Shown in pieces: positions 17,512-26,557 of a stretch of 64,000 nt of DNA. The position numbers were made by a program, and so were the translations under genes. A model generated the notes under the pieces. It made no database searches, was not told where the DNA came from, and saw only the letters and a program-made list of their open reading frames with translations. Each line of letters starts with the position of its first letter. Position 1 is the stretch's first letter. Source of the stretch: Bacillota bacterium (GTDB lineage Bacteria; Bacillota; Clostridia; Christensenellales; SZUA-584); assembly GCA_023436115.1 (NCBI GenBank), contig JAEZKQ010000031.1, positions 124,001-188,000 on the forward strand, given 5' to 3'.

Positions 17512-18459
17512 GTGATCGCGGTGAGCGACGTTACGAAGAAATTCGGCCCTGTTCACGCCGTACAGAACGCCTCGTTTACCATTAACAAAGGCGAACATGT
17601 CGCCTTTTTAGGCCGCAGCGGCGCGGGCAAGACAACACTCATGAACCTATTGACCGGGTATGTGTCGTGTACACACGGCTCAATCACTGTCAATGGTTTT
17701 GATATGCTTAAAAACCCGCTTGACGCCAAGAAAGCCATCGGATATCTGCCACAGGTATCGCCTCTTTATAACGATATGACGGTGGATGAGTATTTAAACC
17801 ACATTTGCAGCCTGCGCCGAGTTCCCAAAACAAATCGTGAGACAACAGCCGCTCAGGCAGCCGAGCAATGCAAGATAAGCGAGCATATTGACCGTTTGAT
17901 AAGCAATCTGTCTTTAGGGGAAAAGCGGCGTACAGCGCTGGCTGGCGCGCTATGCGGCAATACAGATATCCTCATCTGCGACGAGCCAACTTTGGGGTTG
18001 GAGCCTGTGCAAAAAATGCAGATGCGCAGTGCTATAGCGAATGTCAGCAAATCAAGAACGCTGATTGTCGCAACGTCTGCGATAGGAGATGCTCAGGATC
18101 TGTGCGAGAAGATTATGATTATGCGCGCCGGAAAGATTGTTGCAGAAGACAGGCTCGATAATATGACCAACACGGGCGGCGGTAAAAAGCGCGTCTGTGT
18201 GCGGCTTGCTGCCAGCCGTTCCACGGCAGCGGCATTATTAAACGACGTTAAGGGTGCCGACAATATTGAATATGTAGGCTGCATGGAAACAGGAACCTGC
18301 GACTTCATTGTGGAATCCTTCAAAAGAGATTTGCGGGCTGATATATTCAGAGCCTCCGCCGATGCGAACATCGTGCTTTTAGAATTAAAACCAATGTCTG
18401 TGACGCTTGAAGAACTCTTCTCCGAATTGGCAGCGCGAAGCGGGGAGGGTGCCCCATGA
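17512..18459 (+). CDS. ABC transporter ATP-binding protein (GldA-like)
   Basis: A 315-residue ABC ATPase. Walker A GRSGAGKTT, a degenerate signature NLSLGEKRR, Walker B ILICDEPTLGLE and a C-terminal extension of about 90 residues are present. GTG 17512 is preferred because GGGAGG lies 10 nt upstream and the promoter excludes the earlier GTG. It overlaps the permease gene by 4 nt. With the next two genes it forms a GldA-GldF-GldG-type exporter. In Bacteroidetes such a set is needed for gliding, but in Firmicutes the substrate is unknown. The signature motif is LSLGE rather than LSGGQ. Confidence 0.88.
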   Translation: MIAVSDVTKKFGPVHAVQNASFTINKGEHVAFLGRSGAGKTTLMNLLTGYVSCTHGSITVNGFDMLKNPLDAKKAIGYLPQVSPLYNDMTVDEYLNHICSLRRVPKTNRETTAAQAAEQCKISEHIDRLISNLSLGEKRRTALAGALCGNTDILICDEPTLGLEPVQKMQMRSAIANVSKSRTLIVATSAIGDAQDLCEKIMIMRAGKIVAEDRLDNMTNTGGGKKRVCVRLAASRSTAAALLNDVKGADNIEYVGCMETGTCDFIVESFKRDLRADIFRASADANIVLLELKPMSVTLEELFSELAARSGEGAP

Positions 18460-19175
18460 GCGCGATATACAAAAAAGAAATGAAAGTATATCTAAACACA
18501 CTTCCGTGCTACATATTTTTATCATCGTTTCTGCTTATAGGCGGTTTGTGGTTCTCATCCCGTAATATACTTGATAAAGAAACGGATTTTATGCCTGTGA
18601 TCAACGCGCTGTCGTATGCGATACTTATACTCACGCCGTTGCTGACAATGAAGCTGATTGCAACGGAACACGAGTCGAAAACAGACCGGCTGATTATCAC
18701 AGCTCCGATAAAAACCCGCTCCATTGTGATGGGCAAATATTTTGCGGCGCTGACTGTTTTTTTCATTGCGCTTTCTATCACGCTGCTTTTTCCGCTGTTA
18801 TTATCCGCTCTGGGGACACCGTCATGGCCCGAGGTTTTCACAGGCTATCTGGGGCTTGTTCTTTTTGGTGCTACTCTGATTGCTGCGGGTTTGTTCATCT
18901 CTTCACTGATGAGAAAAACTCTCGTAGCAGGTTTTACCACACTAGCGGTTATGCTTTTTATACTGTTGTTTGACGAGTTGCTGCCGCATATCGTCAATCC
19001 GTCAGCACATATGATATTGTCTAAATTAACGCCAATCAGTAACGAACTATACTTTATGAAGGGTTTTATAAGCCCTGCGGCTATTCTTTACTTTTTAAGT
19101 GTGACCTTTATGCTCCTTTTCATGACAGTGCGAATGATGGAACATAGAAAATGGTCGAAAGGTCGGTGCTTATGA
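18456..19175 (+). CDS. ABC-2 type permease (GldF-like)
   Basis: A 239-residue protein with six predicted membrane spans, for example CYIFLSSFLLIGGLWF near residues 17-32 and TTLAVMLFILLFDELL near 165-180. The cytosolic stretch LTMKLIATEHESKTDRLIIT near 62-81 is typical of GldF-like permeases. It overlaps the ATPase gene upstream and the GldG-like gene downstream by 4 nt each, so the three products are likely made in stoichiometric amounts. Confidence 0.85.
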   Translation: MSAIYKKEMKVYLNTLPCYIFLSSFLLIGGLWFSSRNILDKETDFMPVINALSYAILILTPLLTMKLIATEHESKTDRLIITAPIKTRSIVMGKYFAALTVFFIALSITLLFPLLLSALGTPSWPEVFTGYLGLVLFGATLIAAGLFISSLMRKTLVAGFTTLAVMLFILLFDELLPHIVNPSAHMILSKLTPISNELYFMKGFISPAAILYFLSVTFMLLFMTVRMMEHRKWSKGRCL

Positions 19176-20689
19176 AAAAAGACTGTACACCGGCAAAACC
19201 ATGTTCACACCGCCGCCGACACGCGTATTGCGCCACAGCGATTGTCGCCGCGGCCACAGTTCTGACACTGGCCGTCAATACAGGTGCTGTATTGCTGGAA
19301 AACGCCTATGGTTTGCGCGCGGATATTTCCGCCGAGCAGTATACGGCGCTGACAGATGAAACAAAAACGATACTGTCAGGACTTGACCGGAATATATATC
19401 TTTATTATATCGGCAGGCCGCAGCCAAGCGATATACGTATCACGGAATTACTGCAGCGTTATGCGTCTACGTCGCCGCTTATCTCTTATAAGATGGTCGA
19501 CCCGTCTGTCCATCCCGGATTTACTCAGCTATATGATCCTGAGCAAACAGGCATCAGCACTGACTCTGTCATTATTTCGGATAATGACGGTTTATCGGGT
19601 ATTGCGCCACAACGGTATAAGGTATTATCCGCCGATGACCTATACTTTACGTCAGCCCCATACTATAATGAAACCGGTACAATGGTTACCGACTACAAGT
19701 ATTTCAGGGCCGAGCAAAAAATCACATCGGCCGTTGATTATATTCAGAAGAATAGAACCATGACTGCTGTTTTTTTAGGCGGACAAGGAGAAAAAGCGCC
19801 TGTTGCCGCTTTACAGACAGACCTTAATTCTCTGTTCTATGAAACCCGGGCATATACACTTTCAACAGAAGAAGGTCATCTTGACCCACAAAGCGATACA
19901 CTGATCGTGATAAGCCCCAAGCAGGATATCCTTGCAGATGAGTTTGATAAAATCTCGTCATTTCTGGAGCAAGGCGGTAAAGCCATATTTTTAATGGACA
20001 GCGTCACTTTCGATGAGCAAACAGGGGCACTGTCTTTCAATAATACGGCGCTCCCGAACTTTGCAGAGATCTTATCGGATTATGGCATCACTGTCAGGCG
20101 TAATATGATCGTGGGCGGAGATCCTTCCAAAACGTTTATGTCACGGACAAGTCTGATACCATCGCTGGGTCTGCCAAGCCCCGTGACGCAGCCGCTCGCT
20201 GACGCAAATCTTAGCCCCGTTCTTTCGTATGTCTGTTCTCTTGATTTGACGCCAATGCCCGATGTCAAAATCAATGTGCTGCTTGAAGCCGATAAGACAA
20301 GCTACGCAAAAACGCCGCAGGACAGCTATTTCACATTCAGCAAAGCGCCTGAAGACGAGAGAGGCCCATTCGTCATTGGCGCGGTGGCGCACAAGGGCAG
20401 CTCCGCCATTGCGGTTTTTGGTTCGTCATCCATCGTGGCGACGGAAAAGGGCTACAATCATATGGGCAATTCGCGGCTGTTTTTAAGTACGCTCAGCAGT
20501 CTGAATGATAATATGCAAATCGGTTCTATCAAGCCGCGAACTATCTATTCGGCCTCAGACGCTGCGTATAGGCTTTCCATTTCCTCGGGAATAGAAAGCA
20601 CGCTGTGTATCGCTTTCGTCGCAGTGGTTGTGCCTTTGGCTGTGCTGGCTATTGGTATCACCAGATGCTCAAAACGGCGGCGTTTATAA
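19172..20689 (+). CDS. GldG-family ABC transporter auxiliary protein
   Basis: A 505-residue protein with one membrane span near the N-terminus (ATAIVAAATVLTLAVN), a large extracytoplasmic region of about 440 residues and a second C-terminal span (TLCIAFVAVVVPLAVLAIG). The outer region matches the ABC_transp_aux/GldG pattern: LRADISAEQYTALTDETKTI, then FLGGQGEKAP and a DQGGK-like loop in FLEQGGKAIFLMD. ATG 19172 is used, with AAAGG upstream, instead of an earlier GTG at 19151. It is the last gene of the exporter operon. Confidence 0.82.
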   Translation: MKKDCTPAKPCSHRRRHAYCATAIVAAATVLTLAVNTGAVLLENAYGLRADISAEQYTALTDETKTILSGLDRNIYLYYIGRPQPSDIRITELLQRYASTSPLISYKMVDPSVHPGFTQLYDPEQTGISTDSVIISDNDGLSGIAPQRYKVLSADDLYFTSAPYYNETGTMVTDYKYFRAEQKITSAVDYIQKNRTMTAVFLGGQGEKAPVAALQTDLNSLFYETRAYTLSTEEGHLDPQSDTLIVISPKQDILADEFDKISSFLEQGGKAIFLMDSVTFDEQTGALSFNNTALPNFAEILSDYGITVRRNMIVGGDPSKTFMSRTSLIPSLGLPSPVTQPLADANLSPVLSYVCSLDLTPMPDVKINVLLEADKTSYAKTPQDSYFTFSKAPEDERGPFVIGAVAHKGSSAIAVFGSSSIVATEKGYNHMGNSRLFLSTLSSLNDNMQIGSIKPRTIYSASDAAYRLSISSGIESTLCIAFVAVVVPLAVLAIGITRCSKRRRL

Positions 20690-20748
20690 CCATCCCAAGC
20701 ACTGTTTTGAGTTTTAATCAGCTTCAAACATTTTTTCATATATTTTTT

Positions 20749-20781
20749 GGGAGGCGTCATATAACGCCTCTCTTTGTTTTT
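20749..20781 (+). terminator. Terminator of the GldFG-type operon
   Basis: GAGGCGT/ACGCCTC stem (20751-20757 with 20764-20770) then TCTTTGTTTTT. It touches the stop codon of the convergent gene. Confidence 0.65.
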
Positions 20782-22471
20782 AGCCGACAATTTGCACAAA
20801 ACCTGCGTCGTCTCTAGCCTTGCCGTAGTCAAAGAGCGCAAGTACAGGTGAATCAAAAATGGTTTCAAAAGAAACGATCAGACAACGCCGCTCAATATCA
20901 CGCCAGCGCAATGTGCTGTAATGCGGTAAATAACGCGTGATGCTATCCTTATGGGAACAGAATTCACGCATACTGTTGTACTGCGGGACAGATATGCCAT
21001 TCGGCCAGACATTTGGCTTTTGCAGGCAGAGCCAATCGAAAGCAAGTGCTTCATTGAGTTTATCTTTATCCGTCAATTTTTCACCGAAATCTAACAGCTT
21101 CTCAAATATCGCTTGTTTTGGTTGCGGACGTGAAAAGAAATCATCCTCTGTTAAGTAGCCAGTGAAACTGTCAAAAAAGTCATAGGCGGATTCGAAGCTT
21201 GGTATCAATTGTTCAAGTGTTTTTATGGCTTGACGCTGGTTATAGAGCACGTCCAACACCTGCTCCATACGGTGCAGATGGCGCAAATGTTCATAGGACA
21301 TGGTGTTTGTCTTCAGCACTTCATATGGCGCATGCGGGGTAAAGACAATACCGTATTTTTCTGCTTCGGCCCGCAGATGCGAGCCCGGAAGCAGCTTTAA
21401 AAATCCCAACTGGAGCCTGTCCGCGCTAAGGCTGTATGCATCGTTAAAAGAACAGGCGAACGATTCGACAGACTCATATGGCAGCCCCGCAATGAGGTCT
21501 ATATATACACGAAGATTCCCTTTTTGGCAAAGAGCGCGTGTGTTTTGGAGCAGCTTTTGTGTGTCATGCGCGCGGCGCACTGCGATAAGCGTCTCATCAT
21601 GTGTAGACTGTATACCGATTTCCAGCTGTATCAGTCCTTGCGGCGCCTGCCTCAATAGCGCAATGGTTTCTTCACTCAGTAGGCTGGCGGAAACCTCAAA
21701 ATGAAAATTGGTCATGCTCTGCGGATACTTTTGTTTGAGGGCAATAAGAGCATGCCATATTTCCCGGGCACGGCTGTCGGGATGGTTAAACGTTCTGTCG
21801 ACAAGCTTTACCTGCCGCACATTGGCCTTCATAAACAATTCCAACTCTTCGGCCACACGCCTGGTGGGCAAAAAGGACAGCCGTTCTCCCGCCGACATAC
21901 AGTAAGCGCAGCGAAACGGACAGCCGCGGCTGGTTTCATAATAGATCATACGATTCTCAAAAGCGGATAGATCATGATACAAAAAAGGTTGACTGGCAAA
22001 ATCGTAGGGCTCGGCTTTCGCGGTTTCTATGATGCCTTGCTGTGTACGTATGAACGCGGACGGTGTCGCTTCAATTCCGCAGTCTGAAGACAAACTGGCT
22101 GTCAGTTTCGCAAACGGAATTTCACCCGCACCGCTAATGATGATGTCCACAAACGGCCATCGCTGCATGAGCGCCTTGCAGTCATAAGAAACCTCAGGCC
22201 CTCCCAGCAGTATAACGCAATGCGGCAGCACCTTTTTTACAACAGATGCCACTTTTATGACGTGCTCGATGTTCCATATATAGCATGAAAAACCGGCCAC
22301 ATCGGGCTTCTCTTTTATAATCTCTTCAGCAATGGCCGCAGGAGAATCGTTGATGTTGTATTCCGCGGTTGTTACGATATCCGGATCAACAGCCGCATGC
22401 TTTAGGCACAGCAAAGCCAGACTGCTGTGGGAATACCGTGCATTAATGGCGCAAAGCGTTATCTTTTTCAT
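20780..22471 (-). CDS. B12-binding-domain radical SAM protein (DUF4080 type)
   Basis: The 563-residue protein has an N-terminal cobalamin-binding Rossmann domain (ITLCAINARYSHSSLAL at 4-20, LLGGPEVSYD near 100), a radical SAM core with CPFRCAYC near 190, and a C-terminal DUF4080 region. Many Firmicutes carry it next to unrelated genes. Such enzymes often do methyl transfer or radical rearrangement; the substrate of this family is not known. ATG 22471 is chosen because the conserved KKITLCAINARYSHSS starts there; the frame extends upstream without similarity. It is convergent with the ABC exporter operon. Confidence 0.85.
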   Translation of the reverse strand: MKKITLCAINARYSHSSLALLCLKHAAVDPDIVTTAEYNINDSPAAIAEEIIKEKPDVAGFSCYIWNIEHVIKVASVVKKVLPHCVILLGGPEVSYDCKALMQRWPFVDIIISGAGEIPFAKLTASLSSDCGIEATPSAFIRTQQGIIETAKAEPYDFASQPFLYHDLSAFENRMIYYETSRGCPFRCAYCMSAGERLSFLPTRRVAEELELFMKANVRQVKLVDRTFNHPDSRAREIWHALIALKQKYPQSMTNFHFEVSASLLSEETIALLRQAPQGLIQLEIGIQSTHDETLIAVRRAHDTQKLLQNTRALCQKGNLRVYIDLIAGLPYESVESFACSFNDAYSLSADRLQLGFLKLLPGSHLRAEAEKYGIVFTPHAPYEVLKTNTMSYEHLRHLHRMEQVLDVLYNQRQAIKTLEQLIPSFESAYDFFDSFTGYLTEDDFFSRPQPKQAIFEKLLDFGEKLTDKDKLNEALAFDWLCLQKPNVWPNGISVPQYNSMREFCSHKDSITRYLPHYSTLRWRDIERRCLIVSFETIFDSPVLALFDYGKARDDAGFVQIVG

Positions 22472-22597
22472 GCCTATAAGTATAATGCGGAAAAACTCAC
22501 GGCGCAACGATAAAACATTCCGGGAACAAACTTGAAGTTTTTATCCGCAAATGTAATATTAATTTGACATTGTGTCTTATTCGTGTTACTTTGAGTA

Positions 22598-22606
22598 TGA
22601 TATTAT
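22598..22606 (+). promoter_or_regulatory. Extended -10 promoter of the XRE/dehydrogenase operon
   Basis: TGATATTAT, with TTGACA further upstream (22564-22569) at a spacing that does not fit this -10. Start of translation is 31 nt downstream. Confidence 0.45.
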
Positions 22607-22637
22607 AGACAATATAAAAATTAAGGAGTGAAATCTC

Positions 22638-23126
22638 ATGTCTTATCAGGAAAAACGCACAATAGCCAGCTTAATATCAGGCGTATTGGTTCTGGCGGCT
22701 TATTGCATTTACGCACTGAGCCAGTATCAGGCAAACCCTGCCGTCTTAGATGATTTAAAATTCTGGGCAATCACCATGCTGGTCTTTATCGGCATTGGTG
22801 TGGCGGCTACGATTGTGATTCAAATTATTTTTCACATTCTGCTTGCCATCTCCATTGCCGTTAAAGAGAGAGATGATAAGAAAGTCGGCAAAACGATGGA
22901 AGCATGTACTGCGGAGGATGAAATGGATAAACTGATTGAGCTTAAATCTTCTAAGGTCAGCTTTGTCATCGCAGGCATCGGTTTTGTCGCGGGGCTGGTC
23001 TCAATCGTTTTAGACTTTGCCCCTGCTGTGATGCTCAATATTGTTTTTATCTCATGCAGCTTTGGGTCTTTGCTTGAAGGCTTTGTGAGCTTGTATTACT
23101 ACAGAAAGGGCGTTAAAAATGCCTAA
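22638..23126 (+). CDS. Four-span membrane protein paired with an XRE regulator
   Basis: A 162-residue protein with four hydrophobic segments (ASLISGVLVLAAYCIYAL, FWAITMLVFIGIGVAATIVI, VSFVIAGIGFVAGLVSIVL and AVMLNIVFISCSFGSLLEGF) around a charged loop at about 77-100. Such proteins are widely found directly before a short XRE regulator in Clostridia, and their role is unknown; sensing or modulating the regulator is a guess. AAGGAG lies 9 nt upstream of ATG 22638. It overlaps the XRE gene by 8 nt. Confidence 0.8.
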   Translation: MSYQEKRTIASLISGVLVLAAYCIYALSQYQANPAVLDDLKFWAITMLVFIGIGVAATIVIQIIFHILLAISIAVKERDDKKVGKTMEACTAEDEMDKLIELKSSKVSFVIAGIGFVAGLVSIVLDFAPAVMLNIVFISCSFGSLLEGFVSLYYYRKGVKNA

Positions 23127-23349
23127 GAAGATTGAAATCACCAACAACATTCGAAAACTACGCTTTTTTGCGGGTGAAATGACACAACAGGAGTTGGCCG
23201 AAAAAGCCGGGGCTTCCAGACAAACCATCATCGCGGTGGAAGCGGGGAAGTATTCGCCCTCGCTGGAGCTCGCGTTTCGCATCGCGGACGCATTCGGAGT
23301 GCCCATCGGCGAAGTCTTTGACTATGAGGTGAAAGGAGAAACAAAATGA
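23119..23349 (+). CDS. Short XRE-family transcriptional regulator
   Basis: A 76-residue protein that is only a helix-turn-helix domain: MTQQELAEKAGASRQTIIAV at about 20-39 is the DNA-binding helix pair, and SPSLELAFRIADAFGV follows. This matches YozG/YvaO-like short regulators in Firmicutes. It overlaps the membrane protein gene by 8 nt and the dehydrogenase gene by 4 nt, so the three are one unit and are probably autoregulated. Confidence 0.92.
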   Translation: MPKKIEITNNIRKLRFFAGEMTQQELAEKAGASRQTIIAVEAGKYSPSLELAFRIADAFGVPIGEVFDYEVKGETK

Positions 23350-24305
23350 AGGCAGCTGTCTATGAAAAAGGGGCTGCTGATGTTCTCGTTCTTCGCGAGA
23401 TACAAAAACCGGTTGCAAGAGAAAACGAAGTACTGGTCAAAATCCATATGTCCTCTGTGAATGCGCTGGACTATCGCTCCATTAAAATGGGCATTACCAA
23501 GAACAATACAATTATGGGCGCTGATATCGCGGGGTGTGTAGAATCGGTAGGTCAAAATGTCCGTTCATTCCGCCCGGGTGATGATGTGGTTGGCGATCTA
23601 TCAGGCTGCGGCATGGGTGGTTTTGCAGAGTTCGTAGCTGTCCCCGAGAGCGTGCTTGTCAAAATACCGGATGCGGTATCGTTTGAAGACGCGGCAGCCG
23701 TTCCTGTCGCAGCAATCACGGCTTTGCAGGCGCTGCGGGACAAAGGCCAAGTATCTCCCGGGCAAAATGTGCTGATTATCGGAGCGGGAGGCGGCGTGGG
23801 TACGTATGCGGTTCAACTTGCCAAGCACTTTGGCGCACGAGTCACCGCTGTGTGCGGCCCAAAGAATGTGGATATGATTAAGTCGATCGGGGCAGATAAA
23901 GTGATCGATTATACAAAAGTGCGTTTTGATACTCGCAAGGAACAGTATGATCTTGTCGTGGCGGCAAATGGTTCAAACCTTCTATCTGCTTACAAACGCG
24001 TTCTAAAATAAAAAGGTATTTGTGTTGTCCTAGGCGGCGCGCTACGACAGATTTTTAGCACTATGGTTTTCGGGCCGTTTCTATCAATTGGCGGTAAAAA
24101 GATACGGATGCTGGCCGCAAAGCCGAGCCAAGACGATCTGTCACTGCTATTAGGACTCGTTTCAGAGGGCCGAATAAAGCCCGTGATTGACAGACGTTAT
24201 CCGCTAAGCGAAGCGGCCAAGGCGCTAAATTATTTGAGCGCAGGGCACGCGCGCGGCAAAGTCGTGATTAATATATCTGAGGAGAATGAATATGAAAGCT
24301 GTTAA
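23346..24305 (+). pseudogene. Zinc-type alcohol dehydrogenase/quinone oxidoreductase, broken by one in-frame stop
   Basis: The frame from ATG 23346 codes for a medium-chain dehydrogenase/reductase: N-terminal GroES-like half, then the NAD(P) site GAGGGVGTYAVQLAKHFGA near 139-157. TAA at 24009-24011 stops it after 221 residues. The same frame continues without any other stop to 24305 and gives the missing C-terminus (KGICVVLGGALRQIFSTM, then PLSEAAKALNYLSAG). Full length would be 319 codons, normal for the family and almost the same as the intact paralogue next door. No catalytic zinc ligands are seen, as usual for quinone-oxidoreductase-like members. A recent nonsense mutation, a sequencing error or readthrough could explain it. 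Confidence 0.8.
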
Positions 24306-25263
24306 AATAACCAAATACGGGCCTCCCGACGCGATACAGATTCAGGATGTACAAAAGCCTTGTCCAAATGACAATCAAATATTGATCCGCATTAAAGCGA
24401 CGGCTGCGGCAGACCCTGATTGCGCATTCAGAAAGGGAAAACCTTTCATATCCCGCTTTTTTACCGGTTTGACTCGGCCCAGGCAAATCCCGGGTGATGT
24501 GTTTGCGGGAACAATAGAAGCCGTGGGCAAGAACGTATCGCTATTTCAAGCAGGCGACGACGTCTATGGCAGCTCAGGCACTTCCTTTGGCACCAACGCA
24601 CAGTATATCGTATTGAACCAAGATGAAGCCATTGCGTTGAAACCAAAAAACATTTCTTTTGAGGAGGCTGCCGCTATCAGCGAAGGCTCTCTCACGGCGC
24701 TGCCTTTTTTAAGAGACAATGGCAAGATTAGAAAAGGGCATAGAATTCTTATCAACGGCGCGTCTGGCGGTGTGGGGGTGTACGCAGTGCAGCTTGCAAA
24801 ATCCTTTGACGCGCATGTCACCGCCGTATGCGGCCCGGCAAACACAGAATTCATAAAAGCTCTGGGCGCCGATCGTGTGATCGATTATACCAAAGGGGAT
24901 TTTACAAAGACGGATGAGCGTTATGACATGATTTTCGACGCGGTTGGAAAAAGCACATTTAGCAAGTGTAAAAACGCACTTGCCCCAAACGGTGTTTATC
25001 TGACCACCGTACCGTCGGCGGGTGTGATGCTGTCCATGATAGTAACGTCCAAATCTAAAGACAAGCGGGCCGTTTTTGCCGCAACGGGATTAAGAAAACC
25101 CGCAGAAAAAAGAGAGGATTTGCTTTTTCTGGGTTCGCTGATTGAAAGCGGTAAGCTAAAGGCTGTGATCGGTAGGCAGTTCACTCTGGAGCAGATGGCG
25201 GATGCCCACCGATATGTAGAGACAGGGCATAAAAGAGGCAGTGCAGCCATCACGATCAATTAA
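24292..25263 (+). CDS. NAD(P)-dependent alcohol dehydrogenase/quinone oxidoreductase (MDR family)
   Basis: A 323-residue medium-chain dehydrogenase/reductase. The GroES-like domain (PGDVFAGTIEAVGKNVSLF near 65-83) is followed by the dinucleotide site INGASGGVGVYAVQLAKSF near 152-170. ATG 24292 is preferred over 24286 because GAGGAG lies 7 nt upstream. It overlaps the end of the broken paralogue by 14 nt. The two proteins share the VTAVCGPxNxxxIKxxGADxVIDYT block, so they arose by tandem duplication. The substrate is unknown; reduction of quinones or enones is typical. Confidence 0.9.
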   Translation: MKAVKITKYGPPDAIQIQDVQKPCPNDNQILIRIKATAAADPDCAFRKGKPFISRFFTGLTRPRQIPGDVFAGTIEAVGKNVSLFQAGDDVYGSSGTSFGTNAQYIVLNQDEAIALKPKNISFEEAAAISEGSLTALPFLRDNGKIRKGHRILINGASGGVGVYAVQLAKSFDAHVTAVCGPANTEFIKALGADRVIDYTKGDFTKTDERYDMIFDAVGKSTFSKCKNALAPNGVYLTTVPSAGVMLSMIVTSKSKDKRAVFAATGLRKPAEKREDLLFLGSLIESGKLKAVIGRQFTLEQMADAHRYVETGHKRGSAAITIN

Positions 25264-25283
25264 ATGGCTTATCCAGTGAAGCC

Positions 25284-25320
25284 AAAAAGACGGGCAAAAT
25301 TAACCCGTCTTTAATCTTTA
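25284..25320. terminator. Bidirectional terminator between convergent genes
   Basis: AAAGACGGG/CCCGTCTTT stem (25286-25294 with 25304-25312), T-rich on the plus strand and a five-T run on the minus strand. Confidence 0.75.
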
Positions 25321-25338
25321 ATGAATGTTAGTTTGGTT

Positions 25339-26508
25339 TTACATGCTCTTTTCGATCACGCCTTTTAGTATATCCATGCCCTTGTCGATCTGCTCGAAAG
25401 AGGCCATCGAAAAATTGAGCCGCAGCGTATTGTCGTGGCCGCCTTGGGGGAAGAAATGCGTGCCCGGTACATACGCCACGCCTGCGTCCACACACTGCTT
25501 AAACATTTTTGTCGCATTCATGCTTTCAGGCAGCGTCACCCAAATAAACAAACCGCCGTCCGTTTTTGTATAGCTGATACCTTTTGGGAAACCTTGCAAC
25601 TTCGCTATCATTGCGTCGCGTTTCTCACGGTATTGCGCGCAGATGGTCTCTATATGCGCCTCGGCCTTGCCCGAGTGCATATAAGCTTCCACGATCTCCT
25701 GAGACAGATTAGCCGTATGCAGGTCTTCTCCCTGCTTAGCGATATTATACTTTTCGATAATACGCGGATCAGCTACGGCCGCGCCCACACGCAGCCCCGG
25801 CGAAATGATCTTGGAAAAGCTCAACAGATAAATCACGTTTCCGGCTTCGCTCAGGCTCTTGATAGGCGGCACCGGCTGCCCCGAATAGCGAAGGTCACAA
25901 TACGGGTCGTCCTCCAGTATGATAACCCCGTGCAGTGCGCACAGCTCGGCCATCTTTTTGCGTCTTTCCAAAGACATCGTGCGTCCCGTGGGGTTCTGGA
26001 ATGTGGGTATCGTGTACACGAATTTGGGACGGTACTGCTTCAATTTCTTTTCCAGATCGTCCATGTTCATGCCTTCGTCGTCCATCTCAACGCCCTTGAT
26101 TTGTGCCTGATAGGTAAGAAACGTTTGCAGAGCGCCGATAAATGTGGGCGATTCGGCGAGTATCACATCACCGGGGTTCACAAGCGTTTTGGCCGCGAGG
26201 CCTATCCCCTGCGTCGCACCAGACGTAATAATAACCTCCTCCGGCTTAGCGCTGATACCACGCTTGCCGACCATTTCAATAACCGTTTCTTTCAGGCGCG
26301 AAATGCCCGGTGTGCCGCCGTATTGGAGGATGTGGCTGCCCTTTTCACGTATCAGTTCCTGGGCGATCGCAGCGATCTCCTCTTTGGGAAAGCTTTCGGG
26401 CGCGGGGTTGCCGCCCGCAAACGAAATCATGCCGGGCTGTCCGATCAGCGCGAATATGGCGCGGATGGCGCTGCCAGTCACATTATCAAGTCTTTTTGCA
26501 AATTCCAT
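25339..26508 (-). CDS. PLP-dependent aminotransferase, class I/II (2-aminoadipate aminotransferase-like)
   Basis: The 389-residue protein is a fold-type I aminotransferase of the MocR/LysN-like group without the helix-turn-helix domain. MISFAGGNPAPESFP at 28-42, ITSGATQGI near 94, FQNPTGRTMS near 171, EDDPYCDLRY near 200 and the cofactor Lys in LLSFSKIISPGLRVGA near 233 are all visible. These enzymes commonly act on aromatic or branched amino acids or 2-aminoadipate; exact substrate unknown. AAAGGAAG precedes ATG 26508. Confidence 0.9.
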   Translation of the reverse strand: MEFAKRLDNVTGSAIRAIFALIGQPGMISFAGGNPAPESFPKEEIAAIAQELIREKGSHILQYGGTPGISRLKETVIEMVGKRGISAKPEEVIITSGATQGIGLAAKTLVNPGDVILAESPTFIGALQTFLTYQAQIKGVEMDDEGMNMDDLEKKLKQYRPKFVYTIPTFQNPTGRTMSLERRKKMAELCALHGVIILEDDPYCDLRYSGQPVPPIKSLSEAGNVIYLLSFSKIISPGLRVGAAVADPRIIEKYNIAKQGEDLHTANLSQEIVEAYMHSGKAEAHIETICAQYREKRDAMIAKLQGFPKGISYTKTDGGLFIWVTLPESMNATKMFKQCVDAGVAYVPGTHFFPQGGHDNTLRLNFSMASFEQIDKGMDILKGVIEKSM

Positions 26509-26557
26509 GCTACTTCTTCCTTTGCTTTATTAAATATCGTATCGGCTGAACCGAAAA

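Noticed and set aside
22638..25263. A mobile element or genomic island containing the XRE regulator and the dehydrogenases.
   Set aside because: No integrase, transposase, repeats or attachment sites were seen, and base composition does not visibly change.
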